Of a stretch of 64,000 nucleotides of DNA, positions 57,550 through 64,000 are shown in pieces. Each line of letters opens with the position of its first letter. The stretch's first letter is position 1. The stretch is from Mycobacteriales bacterium (GTDB lineage: Bacteria > Actinomycetota > Actinomycetes > Mycobacteriales > CADCTP01). The notes under the pieces were generated by a model, which saw only the letters and a list, made by a program, of their open reading frames with translations, ran no database searches and had not been told where the DNA came from. The stretch is from positions 45,896 to 109,895 of the forward strand of contig DASYKU010000008.1 in NCBI GenBank assembly GCA_035995165.1, read 5' to 3'. The translations under genes were made by a program, and so were the position numbers.

Positions 57550-59907
57550 CTAGCCGGGGGCGGGCTCGTGGCCGTCGGCGCCGGATCTCTCCCAGGTTCC
57601 GTCGCCCCGTCCGGACGGGTCCGGGTACGGGGAGTCCGCGACCGGGGGCGGCGGCGGGGTGGTCCAGCGGACGATGGGGGCGGCGCCGAGGGCGAGGGCG
57701 ATGTCGTCGGGGCGGATCGGGGCGGACGGGAGGGGCAGCCCGGTGGCGTCCCGGACCGCGGCCGCGATGGCCGGCAGGGCCGCGCAGAGCGGCAGCTCCC
57801 CCGCCCCCTTCCAGCCGTACGGCATCCCCGGCTGCGGCACCTCGACGTAGGCGGACACCACCTGCGGGGCGTCGGCGATCGTCGGGATGAGGTAGTCCTG
57901 CAGGTCGGGGTTGCGGATGTGCCCGTCCCGGACGATCACCTGCTCCATCAGCGCGAAGCCGAGCCCCTGGACGATGCCGCCCTCGACCTGGCCGAGCAGC
58001 TGGACCGGGTTGATGACGGTGCCGACGTCCTGGCAGGAGGCGACCTGGACGACCTTGACCAGGCCGAGCTCGACGTCGACGTCGACGACGGCGCGCTGCG
58101 CCGCGTACCCGAAGGCGACGTAGATGGGCCCGGGCTCGCCCAGGGCGACGGTCGCGGGGTGCACGAAGTGCTCGGTGGCCCGGATCGTCCGGCCCGGTGC
58201 GGCCGCCGCGACCGGGACGACCGGCTCGCCGGCGCAGGTGACCATGCCCGCGGCGATCGCGAGCGCGGCGCGGGGCAGGCCCCGCCGGCGGGCGACCCGG
58301 TCCAGCAGCCGGTCCCGGACGGCCGCGCAGGCCTGGTGCACGGCCGTACCGGAGGCCATCGTCTGCCGGCTGGCCGAGGTCGACCCGGCCGACGCGATCC
58401 CGGTGTCGGCCTGCTCGACGGTCACCGCGGTCGCGCCGAGGACGGAGCGGGCGATCTGCTCGGCGATCGTGACGAAGCCCTGGCCGACCTCGGCGCAGGC
58501 GCACTGCAGGCTGACCACGCCGTCGCGCAGCTCGCAGGTCGCGGTGGACTCGTCGACGAACCCCTCGGAGAAGGCGAGGTTCTTGGCGATCACGCCCCAG
58601 CCGACGCCGCGGCGGACGTGCCGCGGCCCCGACGCCCGGCCGGCGCCCCCGGGAACCTCCACAGTGGACGGTGGCAGCGGCAGGTCGCGGCAGCCCTCGA
58701 TCACCTCGCGCACCGGCGTCGGCTGGTCGAGCACCTGCCCGTACGTGGTGACGTCGCCCTGCCGCAGCGCGTTGCGCAGCCGCAGCTCGACCCGGTCCAG
58801 GCCAAGCGCGCCGGCCAGCGCGTCCATCTGGGCCTCGTGCGCGAACGCCGCCTGCGGCACCCCGAACCCGCGCATCGCCCCGCAGGACGGGTTGTTGGTC
58901 CGCACCGACCAGGCGTCGATCACCGCGTTCGGCACCCGGTACGGCCCCTGCAGCAGGGTGGCCGTGTTCGTCACCACCACCGGCGAGGTCGACGCGTACG
59001 CCCCGCCGTCGAGCAGGACGCGCGCCTCCAGCCCGACCAGGGTGCCGTCGGCGGTGGCGTGGTGCCGCAGCCAGATCGTGCCGGGGTGGCGCTGGCGGTG
59101 GGCCAGGAACGACTCCTCCCGGGAGTACTCGATCTTGACCGGACGGCCGGTGTGCAGGGCCAGCAGGCAGGCGTGCGCCTGCAGCGTCATGTCCTCGCGG
59201 CCGCCGAACGCGCCGCCGACCCCGGACAGCCGCAGCCGGACCTTCTCCGGCGGCAGCCCGGTGACCCAGCCGATCTGGTTGCGGTCCGAGTGCAGCCACT
59301 GGGTCGCCACGTCCAGCTCGACCCCGCCGTCCGGGCTCGGCCAGGCCAGCCCGGCCTCGGGGGCGAGGAACGCCGGGTCCTGCATGCCCAGCCGGTACGT
59401 CCCCTCGACGCTGACGACCGCCCCGGGCATCGCGGGATCGCCGGCGGCGTAGTCGACGTGCCGGTAGACGTTGCCCTCCGGGTGCAGCGGCGGCGCGGTC
59501 AGCGCCTCCTGCGGGTCGGTGACCGCGGGCAGCGGCGCGTAGTCGACCACGATCGCGGCCGCAGCCCGGGCGGCCAGCACGGGATCGTCGGCGGCGACCA
59601 CGGCGACCGGCTCGCCCGCGTACCGGACCACGCCGTCGGCCAGGGCGGGCTCGTCCCGCAGGGTCAGTCCGAAGTGGACCTCGCCCGGGATGTCGTCGGC
59701 GGTGAGGACCGCGCGCACGCCCGGCATCGCTGCGGCGGCGGTGGTGTCGATGCGAAGGATCCGCGCGTGCGGGTGCGGCGAGCGCAGGGTGACGCCGTGC
59801 AGCATTCCCGGCCGAGCCAGGTCGTTGGCGTACTCGAAGGTGCCGGTGACCTTGGCCGCGCCGTCCGGCCGGCGGGCCCCGGCGCCGACCGTCCCCTGTG
59901 GACTCAT
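57550..59907 (-). CDS. Xanthine dehydrogenase-family molybdopterin-binding subunit
   Basis: 785 residues from ATG 59907. Molybdopterin motifs: GVGGAFGGREDMTLQAHA, AMRGFGVPQAAFAHE, CAEVGQGFVTIAEQIA and GWKGAGELPLCAALP, whose Glu is the catalytic base. It should oxidise hypoxanthine or xanthine to urate. Three separate subunits (FAD, Fe-S, Mo) are encoded in order on the minus strand and overlap each other. The Pro-rich C-terminal tail is an add-on of about 35 residues. Not truncated. Confidence 0.93.
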   Translation of the reverse strand: MSPQGTVGAGARRPDGAAKVTGTFEYANDLARPGMLHGVTLRSPHPHARILRIDTTAAAAMPGVRAVLTADDIPGEVHFGLTLRDEPALADGVVRYAGEPVAVVAADDPVLAARAAAAIVVDYAPLPAVTDPQEALTAPPLHPEGNVYRHVDYAAGDPAMPGAVVSVEGTYRLGMQDPAFLAPEAGLAWPSPDGGVELDVATQWLHSDRNQIGWVTGLPPEKVRLRLSGVGGAFGGREDMTLQAHACLLALHTGRPVKIEYSREESFLAHRQRHPGTIWLRHHATADGTLVGLEARVLLDGGAYASTSPVVVTNTATLLQGPYRVPNAVIDAWSVRTNNPSCGAMRGFGVPQAAFAHEAQMDALAGALGLDRVELRLRNALRQGDVTTYGQVLDQPTPVREVIEGCRDLPLPPSTVEVPGGAGRASGPRHVRRGVGWGVIAKNLAFSEGFVDESTATCELRDGVVSLQCACAEVGQGFVTIAEQIARSVLGATAVTVEQADTGIASAGSTSASRQTMASGTAVHQACAAVRDRLLDRVARRRGLPRAALAIAAGMVTCAGEPVVPVAAAAPGRTIRATEHFVHPATVALGEPGPIYVAFGYAAQRAVVDVDVELGLVKVVQVASCQDVGTVINPVQLLGQVEGGIVQGLGFALMEQVIVRDGHIRNPDLQDYLIPTIADAPQVVSAYVEVPQPGMPYGWKGAGELPLCAALPAIAAAVRDATGLPLPSAPIRPDDIALALGAAPIVRWTTPPPPPVADSPYPDPSGRGDGTWERSGADGHEPAPG

Positions 59908-60404
59908 CGGTTCCGCCGCCGGGCCGCGGTCGCCAGCACCGCCTCGACGATCCGGCCGTAGCCGGTGCACCGGCAGAGGTTGCCGTACAGCGCGGCCACC
60001 ACGTCGTCCCGGGTCGGGTCCGGGTTGCGCTCCAGCAGGCCGGTGGCGGACTGCACCATCCCGGCCGTGCAGTATCCACATTGGACCGCGCCGGCCTCGA
60101 GGAACGCGTCCTGCACGTCCGAGAGCGCGCCGTCGCCGGCCGCGAGCGACGCGACGGTCGAGACGTCGGCGCCGGCGGCCGCGGCGGCGGGCAGCAGGCA
60201 CGAGCAGGTCAGCGCCGACTCGCCGTCCAGCGCGAGCGTGACCGTGCAGGCGCCGCACCGGCCGTGCGCGCAGCCGAGCTTCGGCCCGCGTACGCCGAGG
60301 CGCTCCCGCAGCACGGTCAGCAGGGACTCGTCCCAGCGCGCGGTCACCTGGTGCGGCTTGCCGTCCACGGTCAGCTCGTAGCTGACCCACTCGTCATCGG
60401 TCAT
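59904..60404 (-). CDS. Xanthine dehydrogenase [2Fe-2S] subunit
   Basis: 166 residues from ATG 60404. Two [2Fe-2S] clusters are visible: GCAHGRCGACTV with a following C in TCSCLLP, and VQCGYCTAGMV with LCRCTGYGRI. It carries electrons from the molybdenum centre to FAD. ATG of the Mo subunit overlaps its stop (ATGA). Confidence 0.95.
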   Translation of the reverse strand: MTDDEWVSYELTVDGKPHQVTARWDESLLTVLRERLGVRGPKLGCAHGRCGACTVTLALDGESALTCSCLLPAAAAAGADVSTVASLAAGDGALSDVQDAFLEAGAVQCGYCTAGMVQSATGLLERNPDPTRDDVVAALYGNLCRCTGYGRIVEAVLATAARRRNR

Positions 60405-61251
60405 CGGCACCACCCGCGCGCAGCAGCAGCCGCCGGGCCAGCACGCCGAGCGCGTGCCGCCGGTACGCCGCGGTGGCCGCGTCGTCCTCGGGCGGGTCGA
60501 CCCCGCGCCGGACCAGCTCGGCCACGGCCTCCGCACCGTCGAGGGTGACCGCGCCGGTCGACCAGTCGACCGCGGCGGTCGCCGCCCGGTCGGCCTCGTC
60601 CAGCCGCAACGGGGTCGCGGCCGCGTTGCCGAAGCCGAACCGGACCCGGCGCTCAGCGGTGTCCACCACCACCGCCGCGCTCACGGTCGCGACGTACTGG
60701 GCGTTGCGGCGGCCGACCTTCACGTAGTCCTGGAAACCTGTCCGGACCGGTACCCGGACCGCGGTGAGCACCTCCCCCGGCCGCAGCGCGGCCTGCCCGG
60801 GCGCGAGCACGAAGCCGTCGAACGGCACCTCCCGCTCGCCCGCGGCGGAGGCCAGCACCAGCGTGGCGTCCAGCGCGAGCAGCACCGGCAGCAGGTTCCG
60901 GTACGGCAGCGCGCTGACCACGTTGCCCCCGAGCGTCGCCTCCGCCCGCACCTGCGGCGTCCCCAGGCTGGCGGCCGAGCGGGCCAGCGCGGGGGCGGCG
61001 GCCGCGACGTCCGGGCGTTGCAACCGTGCGGCAGTCACGCCGGATCCGAGCGTGAGACCGGGTACGACCGTACGCAGCCCGGGGATGCGGCGGAGCGAGA
61101 CGAAGCCGGCCGCGGACCGGCGCCGCCAGAGCAGGTCGGGCAGCACCTCGGTGCCGCCGGCGACGAGCACCGCGCCGGGCCGCTCGGCCAGCGCCGCGAC
61201 GGCCTCGGCCACCGTCTCCGGCAGCGCGAAACGCGGGGCGGCGAGCAACAC
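60394..61251 (-). CDS. Xanthine dehydrogenase FAD-binding subunit
   Basis: 285 residues from GTG 61251, with GGAGGAGG 10 nt upstream. FAD motifs VLVAGGTEVLPDLLWRR and SLGTPQVRAEATLGGNVVSA are present, and the CO dehydrogenase C-terminal domain (FQDYVKVGRRNAQYVATVSA) follows. First gene of the xdh operon; its end overlaps the Fe-S subunit by 11 bp. Divergent from a deaminase gene over 123 bp. Confidence 0.93.
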   Translation of the reverse strand: MLLAAPRFALPETVAEAVAALAERPGAVLVAGGTEVLPDLLWRRRSAAGFVSLRRIPGLRTVVPGLTLGSGVTAARLQRPDVAAAAPALARSAASLGTPQVRAEATLGGNVVSALPYRNLLPVLLALDATLVLASAAGEREVPFDGFVLAPGQAALRPGEVLTAVRVPVRTGFQDYVKVGRRNAQYVATVSAAVVVDTAERRVRFGFGNAAATPLRLDEADRAATAAVDWSTGAVTLDGAEAVAELVRRGVDPPEDDAATAAYRRHALGVLARRLLLRAGGADDR

Positions 61252-61374
61252 GCGGTCCCGACCTCCTCCCCGGCGGACAGATGACCTCCCAACGTACCTG
61301 CGTCGGCTGCGCCGGGGACCCACCCGACCCCGAGCCGTGACATGGTGCCGGGGCGGCTGCACCAGAATGCGGGC

Positions 61375-62757
61375 ATGGACGAGCCTGCTGACCTGCTGGT
61401 GACCGGCGCGGACCTGGTCGCGACGATGGACGCCGACCGCCGCGAGATCGCCGGCGGCTGGGTCGCCGTCACCGGCGGGGTGGTGAGCGCGCTGGGCGGG
61501 CCGGCCGACCCGGCCCCGGCCGCGGCCCGCACCCTGCGGGCGGACGGCTGCCTGGTCACCCCCGGCCTGGTCAACACCCACCACCACCTCTACCAAAACC
61601 TCACCCGCGCGTACGCCCCGGCGCTGCGCGGCAGCCTGTTCGACTGGCTCACCACCCTCTATCCACTGTGGACACGGCTGGACGAGGAGGCCGCGTACGT
61701 CTCGGCCTACGTAGGGCTGACCGAGCTGGCCCAGGGCGGCTGCACCACCTCGACCGACCACCTGTACGTCTTCCCGCGCGGCGGCGGCGACCTCATCTCG
61801 GCCGAGATCGCGGCCGCGGTCGAGCTCGGGGTCCGGTTCCACCCGACCCGGGGCTCGATGTCGCTGTCGGAGAAGGACGGCGGGCTGCCGCCGGACTCGG
61901 TCGTGCAGACCGACGAGGAGATCCTGGCCGACTCGCAGCGCCTGGTGCAGGCCCACCACGACCGGTCGCCGACCGCGATGGTGCGGGTCGCGCTGGCGCC
62001 GTGCTCGCCGTTCTCGGTGACGCCGCGGCTGATGACCGCGACCGCCGAGCTCGCCGAGAAGCTGGACGTCCGGCTGCACACCCACCTGGCCGAGGACAAG
62101 GACGAGGACGAGTTCTGCCTGGCCACGTTCGGGCGGCGGCCGGTCGACCACTTCGAGGAGGTCGGCTGGGGCACCGACCGCAGCTGGGTCGCGCACTGCG
62201 TCTGGCCGAACCCGGAGGAGATCGCCCGGCTCGGCCGCTGGGGCACCGGGGTCGCGCACTGCCCGAGCAGCAACATGATCCTCTCCGCCGGGCTGGCGCC
62301 GGTGGCCGAGCTGCGCGCGGCCGGTGCGCCGGTCGGGCTCGGCTGCGACGGCTCGGCCTCGGCCGACTCGGCCTCGCTCTGGCTGGAGGCCCGCACGGCG
62401 ATGCTGCTGGGCAAGCTGCGGCACGGGCCGGCCGCGATGACGGCCCGGGACGCGCTGGAGATCGCCACCCGGGGCGGCGCCGCGGTGCTGGGCCGGGCCG
62501 GCGAGATCGGCGAGCTGGCCCCCGGCGCCTGTGGCGACCTGGTGGTGTGGCCGCTGACCGGGGTGCCGTTCGCCGGCGCGCTCACCGACCCGGTCGAGGC
62601 GTGGCTGCGCTGCGGTCCGCTCGCGGCCCGGCACACGGTCGTCGCCGGCCGGCCGGTGGTCCTCGACGGCACCCCGGTTCATCCCGGTTTGGACGAGATG
62701 CTGACCCGGCACGGAACGCTCGCCGCAAAAATTCAGGACGCGCTGAGGGAACCGTAA
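61375..62757 (+). CDS. 8-oxoguanine deaminase / guanine deaminase-type amidohydrolase
   Basis: 460 residues from ATG 61375 (ATG 61342 is possible). Metal and catalytic motifs: LVTPGLVNTHHHLYQNLTRA, RLHTHLAEDKDEDEF (His and Glu), WVAHCVWPNPEEI, HCPSSNMILSAG and LGCDGSASAD. The wording matches the 8-oxoguanine deaminase group of the atrazine-chlorohydrolase family more than classical guanine deaminase. It feeds purine bases towards xanthine or urate, consistent with the neighbouring xanthine dehydrogenase. Confidence 0.9.
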   Translation: MDEPADLLVTGADLVATMDADRREIAGGWVAVTGGVVSALGGPADPAPAAARTLRADGCLVTPGLVNTHHHLYQNLTRAYAPALRGSLFDWLTTLYPLWTRLDEEAAYVSAYVGLTELAQGGCTTSTDHLYVFPRGGGDLISAEIAAAVELGVRFHPTRGSMSLSEKDGGLPPDSVVQTDEEILADSQRLVQAHHDRSPTAMVRVALAPCSPFSVTPRLMTATAELAEKLDVRLHTHLAEDKDEDEFCLATFGRRPVDHFEEVGWGTDRSWVAHCVWPNPEEIARLGRWGTGVAHCPSSNMILSAGLAPVAELRAAGAPVGLGCDGSASADSASLWLEARTAMLLGKLRHGPAAMTARDALEIATRGGAAVLGRAGEIGELAPGACGDLVVWPLTGVPFAGALTDPVEAWLRCGPLAARHTVVAGRPVVLDGTPVHPGLDEMLTRHGTLAAKIQDALREP

Positions 62758-62854
62758 GGAGTAGTTCTTTCGAACCCGTTACCGATGGAACCCGTGCCAT
62801 AACCACGAACGTCATGCAGGATCGGGGGCACGACCCGAACCGGAAGGGGAACCA

Positions 62855-64000
62855 GTGCGGCTCAGCTACTCGTTCCCGGGCTGGTGCGCGGTCTGCCGGC
62901 GCGGTGCCGTCGGCGTGCTCATCGCCGGGTCGCTGGTCGCCGCCGCCGGGCCGAACCGGTTCGGGCTGGCCGCGCCGGCCGCGGTCGAGCAGGCGGTCGC
63001 CCCGGTCGGGACCGGCCTGCTCCAGCCCGGCCGGACCCTGCAGAACCCGGTCCAGCAGCACCGGTCGCTGGAGATCCTGCAGGCCCGGGAGAAGGCTCAG
63101 GCGACCGGTCCGTCGGCGGTGCCGGCCCCGAGCACCGCGACCCTCCCGCCGTCCGGCGGCGGGACCGGCGGCACGGTGCAGGTCCTCGGCGGGACGTCGC
63201 CGCTGTCCGCACCACAGGCCGTCAGCGTCGCGATCACGTACGCGTTGGCGCAGGTCGGGAAGCCGTACGTGTGGGGCGCGACCGGTCCGGACACGTACGA
63301 CTGCTCGGGCCTGGTCCAGCGGTCGTACGCGATGGCCGGGGTCGCGCTGCCGCGCACCTCGCGGGAGCAGGCCCGGGTCGGGACGCCCGTCGACCTGGCC
63401 AATCTGCTGCCCGGCGACCTGCTGTTCTGGGCGTACAACCCGGCGGACCTCTCGACCGTGCACCACGTCGCGATGTACCTCGGCAACGGCAAGATCGTGC
63501 AGGCGCCGCAGCCGGGCGAGTTCGTCGAGGTGACGCCGCTCTGGCTGAGCGGGTTCGCCGGGGCGGTCCGGGTCGCCAGCGGGCCGGCCGACGCGGCGCT
63601 GCCCGCGGTGCCGGCCGGCGTGCCCGGCAACGGGCTCACCCCGGCCGGCGACGCGATGCCGGACGGGTCGCCGCCGCCGGACGTCGGCCGGACGCCGTCG
63701 GGCAACTCCGGCCCGGGCTCCACCAACTCCGGGTCCGGCTCCACGAACTCCGGATCGTCCGCGCCCGGCACCACCGGGCCCGGCACCACCGCGCCCGGCA
63801 CCACCGCACCCGGGACCACCGCACCCGGGACCACCGCGCCCGGGACCACGGCGCCGGGCACGACCGCCCCCGGGACCACCGCGCCCGGGACCACCGCGCC
63901 CGGGACCACGGCGCCGGGGACCACCGCACCCGGGACGATCTCGCCGGGGACCAACGCGCCGGGGACGACGGCGGCCGGCACCACCACGCCGGCGCCGGCC
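62855..64000 (+). CDS. Secreted NlpC/P60 endopeptidase with Thr/Pro repeat tail, 3' end missing
   Basis: At least 382 residues from GTG 62855, with AAGGGGA upstream; the frame is open at the window edge. After an N-terminal signal-like hydrophobic segment (GAVGVLIAGSLVAAAG), a Gln/Ala linker leads to the NlpC/P60 domain, about residues 125-235, with catalytic Cys150 (YDCSGLVQRSY) and His204 (HHVAMYLG). It should cut peptide stems in peptidoglycan. A Ser/Gly/Asn linker and a long APGTT repeat follow, likely crossing the wall; whether an anchor follows lies beyond the window. Confidence 0.88.
   Translation, partial: MRLSYSFPGWCAVCRRGAVGVLIAGSLVAAAGPNRFGLAAPAAVEQAVAPVGTGLLQPGRTLQNPVQQHRSLEILQAREKAQATGPSAVPAPSTATLPPSGGGTGGTVQVLGGTSPLSAPQAVSVAITYALAQVGKPYVWGATGPDTYDCSGLVQRSYAMAGVALPRTSREQARVGTPVDLANLLPGDLLFWAYNPADLSTVHHVAMYLGNGKIVQAPQPGEFVEVTPLWLSGFAGAVRVASGPADAALPAVPAGVPGNGLTPAGDAMPDGSPPPDVGRTPSGNSGPGSTNSGSGSTNSGSSAPGTTGPGTTAPGTTAPGTTAPGTTAPGTTAPGTTAPGTTAPGTTAPGTTAPGTTAPGTISPGTNAPGTTAAGTTTPAPA
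63761..64000 (+). repeat. 15-bp tandem repeat encoding APGTT pentapeptides
   Basis: About 16 units of a 15-bp repeat (GCGCCCGGGACCACC and variants) encode APGTT, with GPGTT, APGTI, SPGTN and AAGTT as variants. The repeats end near the window edge. They make a stiff, Thr-rich, possibly O-glycosylated stalk. Confidence 0.95.

Noticed and set aside
62758..62854. A possible c-di-AMP (ydaO) riboswitch before the NlpC/P60 gene
   Set aside because: Such genes often have one in actinomycetes, but this gap is only 97 nt and the conserved core could not be matched.
63761..64000. CRISPR-like array or VNTR outside a gene
   Set aside because: The units are 15 bp, without spacers, and in frame with the NlpC/P60 protein.
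1..64000. Recently acquired mobile island
   Set aside because: No integrase, transposase, tRNA attachment site or terminal repeats were seen, and composition is uniform apart from short gaps.

Overview
The window is about 64 kb of very GC-rich, gene-dense DNA with frequent GTG starts and 4-nt ATGA/GTGA overlaps. It carries a DtxR/IdeR regulator, an RskA-type anti-sigma factor, an F420-type PPOX protein, DUF4192, an alpha-E protein and GtrA/GT39 envelope enzymes. These point to a chromosomal region of a high-GC actinomycete (Actinomycetota); the order cannot be fixed from sequence reading alone. No tRNA, rRNA, CRISPR array, prophage or insertion sequence was recognised.

Layout. 0-7 kb: 3' end of a primary-type sigma factor, an actinobacterial Pat-type protein acetyltransferase next to an AcuC-type deacetylase, a lipoprotein, a mercaptopyruvate sulfurtransferase and ideR. 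7-15 kb: S9 peptidase, glutamate synthase small subunit without its large subunit, two poorly known genes sharing an upstream element built from DnaA-box-like repeats, and a family A DNA polymerase. 15-25 kb: GH15 trehalase/glucoamylase, App1-type phosphatase with internal repeats, ECF sigma/anti-sigma pair, MmcQ/YjbR protein, MFS transporter, GDSL esterase, and a TrmB/LuxR-like regulator divergent from a 51-residue secreted Cys/His peptide. 25-33 kb: ROK protein, then a circularly permuted ATP-grasp/alpha-E/transglutaminase system with three transglutaminases and two tandem secreted paralogues. 33-40 kb: GT2-GtrA and GT39 envelope glycosyltransferases, a scar where two broken redox genes meet, a conserved membrane protein and a MocR regulator with a shifted C-terminus. 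40-50 kb: CMD/AhpD protein, kdpE, kdpD, a 5'-truncated kdpC with no kdpA/kdpB beside it, lipid kinase, thioesterase, several small proteins and CorA. 50-62 kb: an ArsR/SRPBCC pair with a legible promoter/operator, then purine catabolism (xanthine dehydrogenase, uricase, HIU hydrolase, OHCU decarboxylase, allantoinase, allantoicase, 8-oxoguanine-type deaminase) with a wrecked urease operon in its middle. The end is an NlpC/P60 protein with a Thr/Pro repeat tail.

The most striking theme is gene erosion by internal deletion at three places. ureB is fused to the last codons of ureG (ureC, ureF and most of ureG are gone) and ureA is frameshifted. The first ~40 codons of a [NiFe]-hydrogenase small subunit face the membrane half of a molybdopterin oxidoreductase across an 18-bp tandem repeat. 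kdpC has lost its N-terminus together with kdpA and kdpB. Two of the three lost functions are nickel enzymes. The purine route appears complete down to urea, which this locus could then no longer hydrolyse.

The best candidates for an undescribed system are the ligase/transglutaminase cluster with its putative secreted substrates, and the small secreted peptide with a divergent regulator and three successive GTCCGG/CCGGAC dyads. All calls come from reading the sequence and remembered family signatures; no database search was run.
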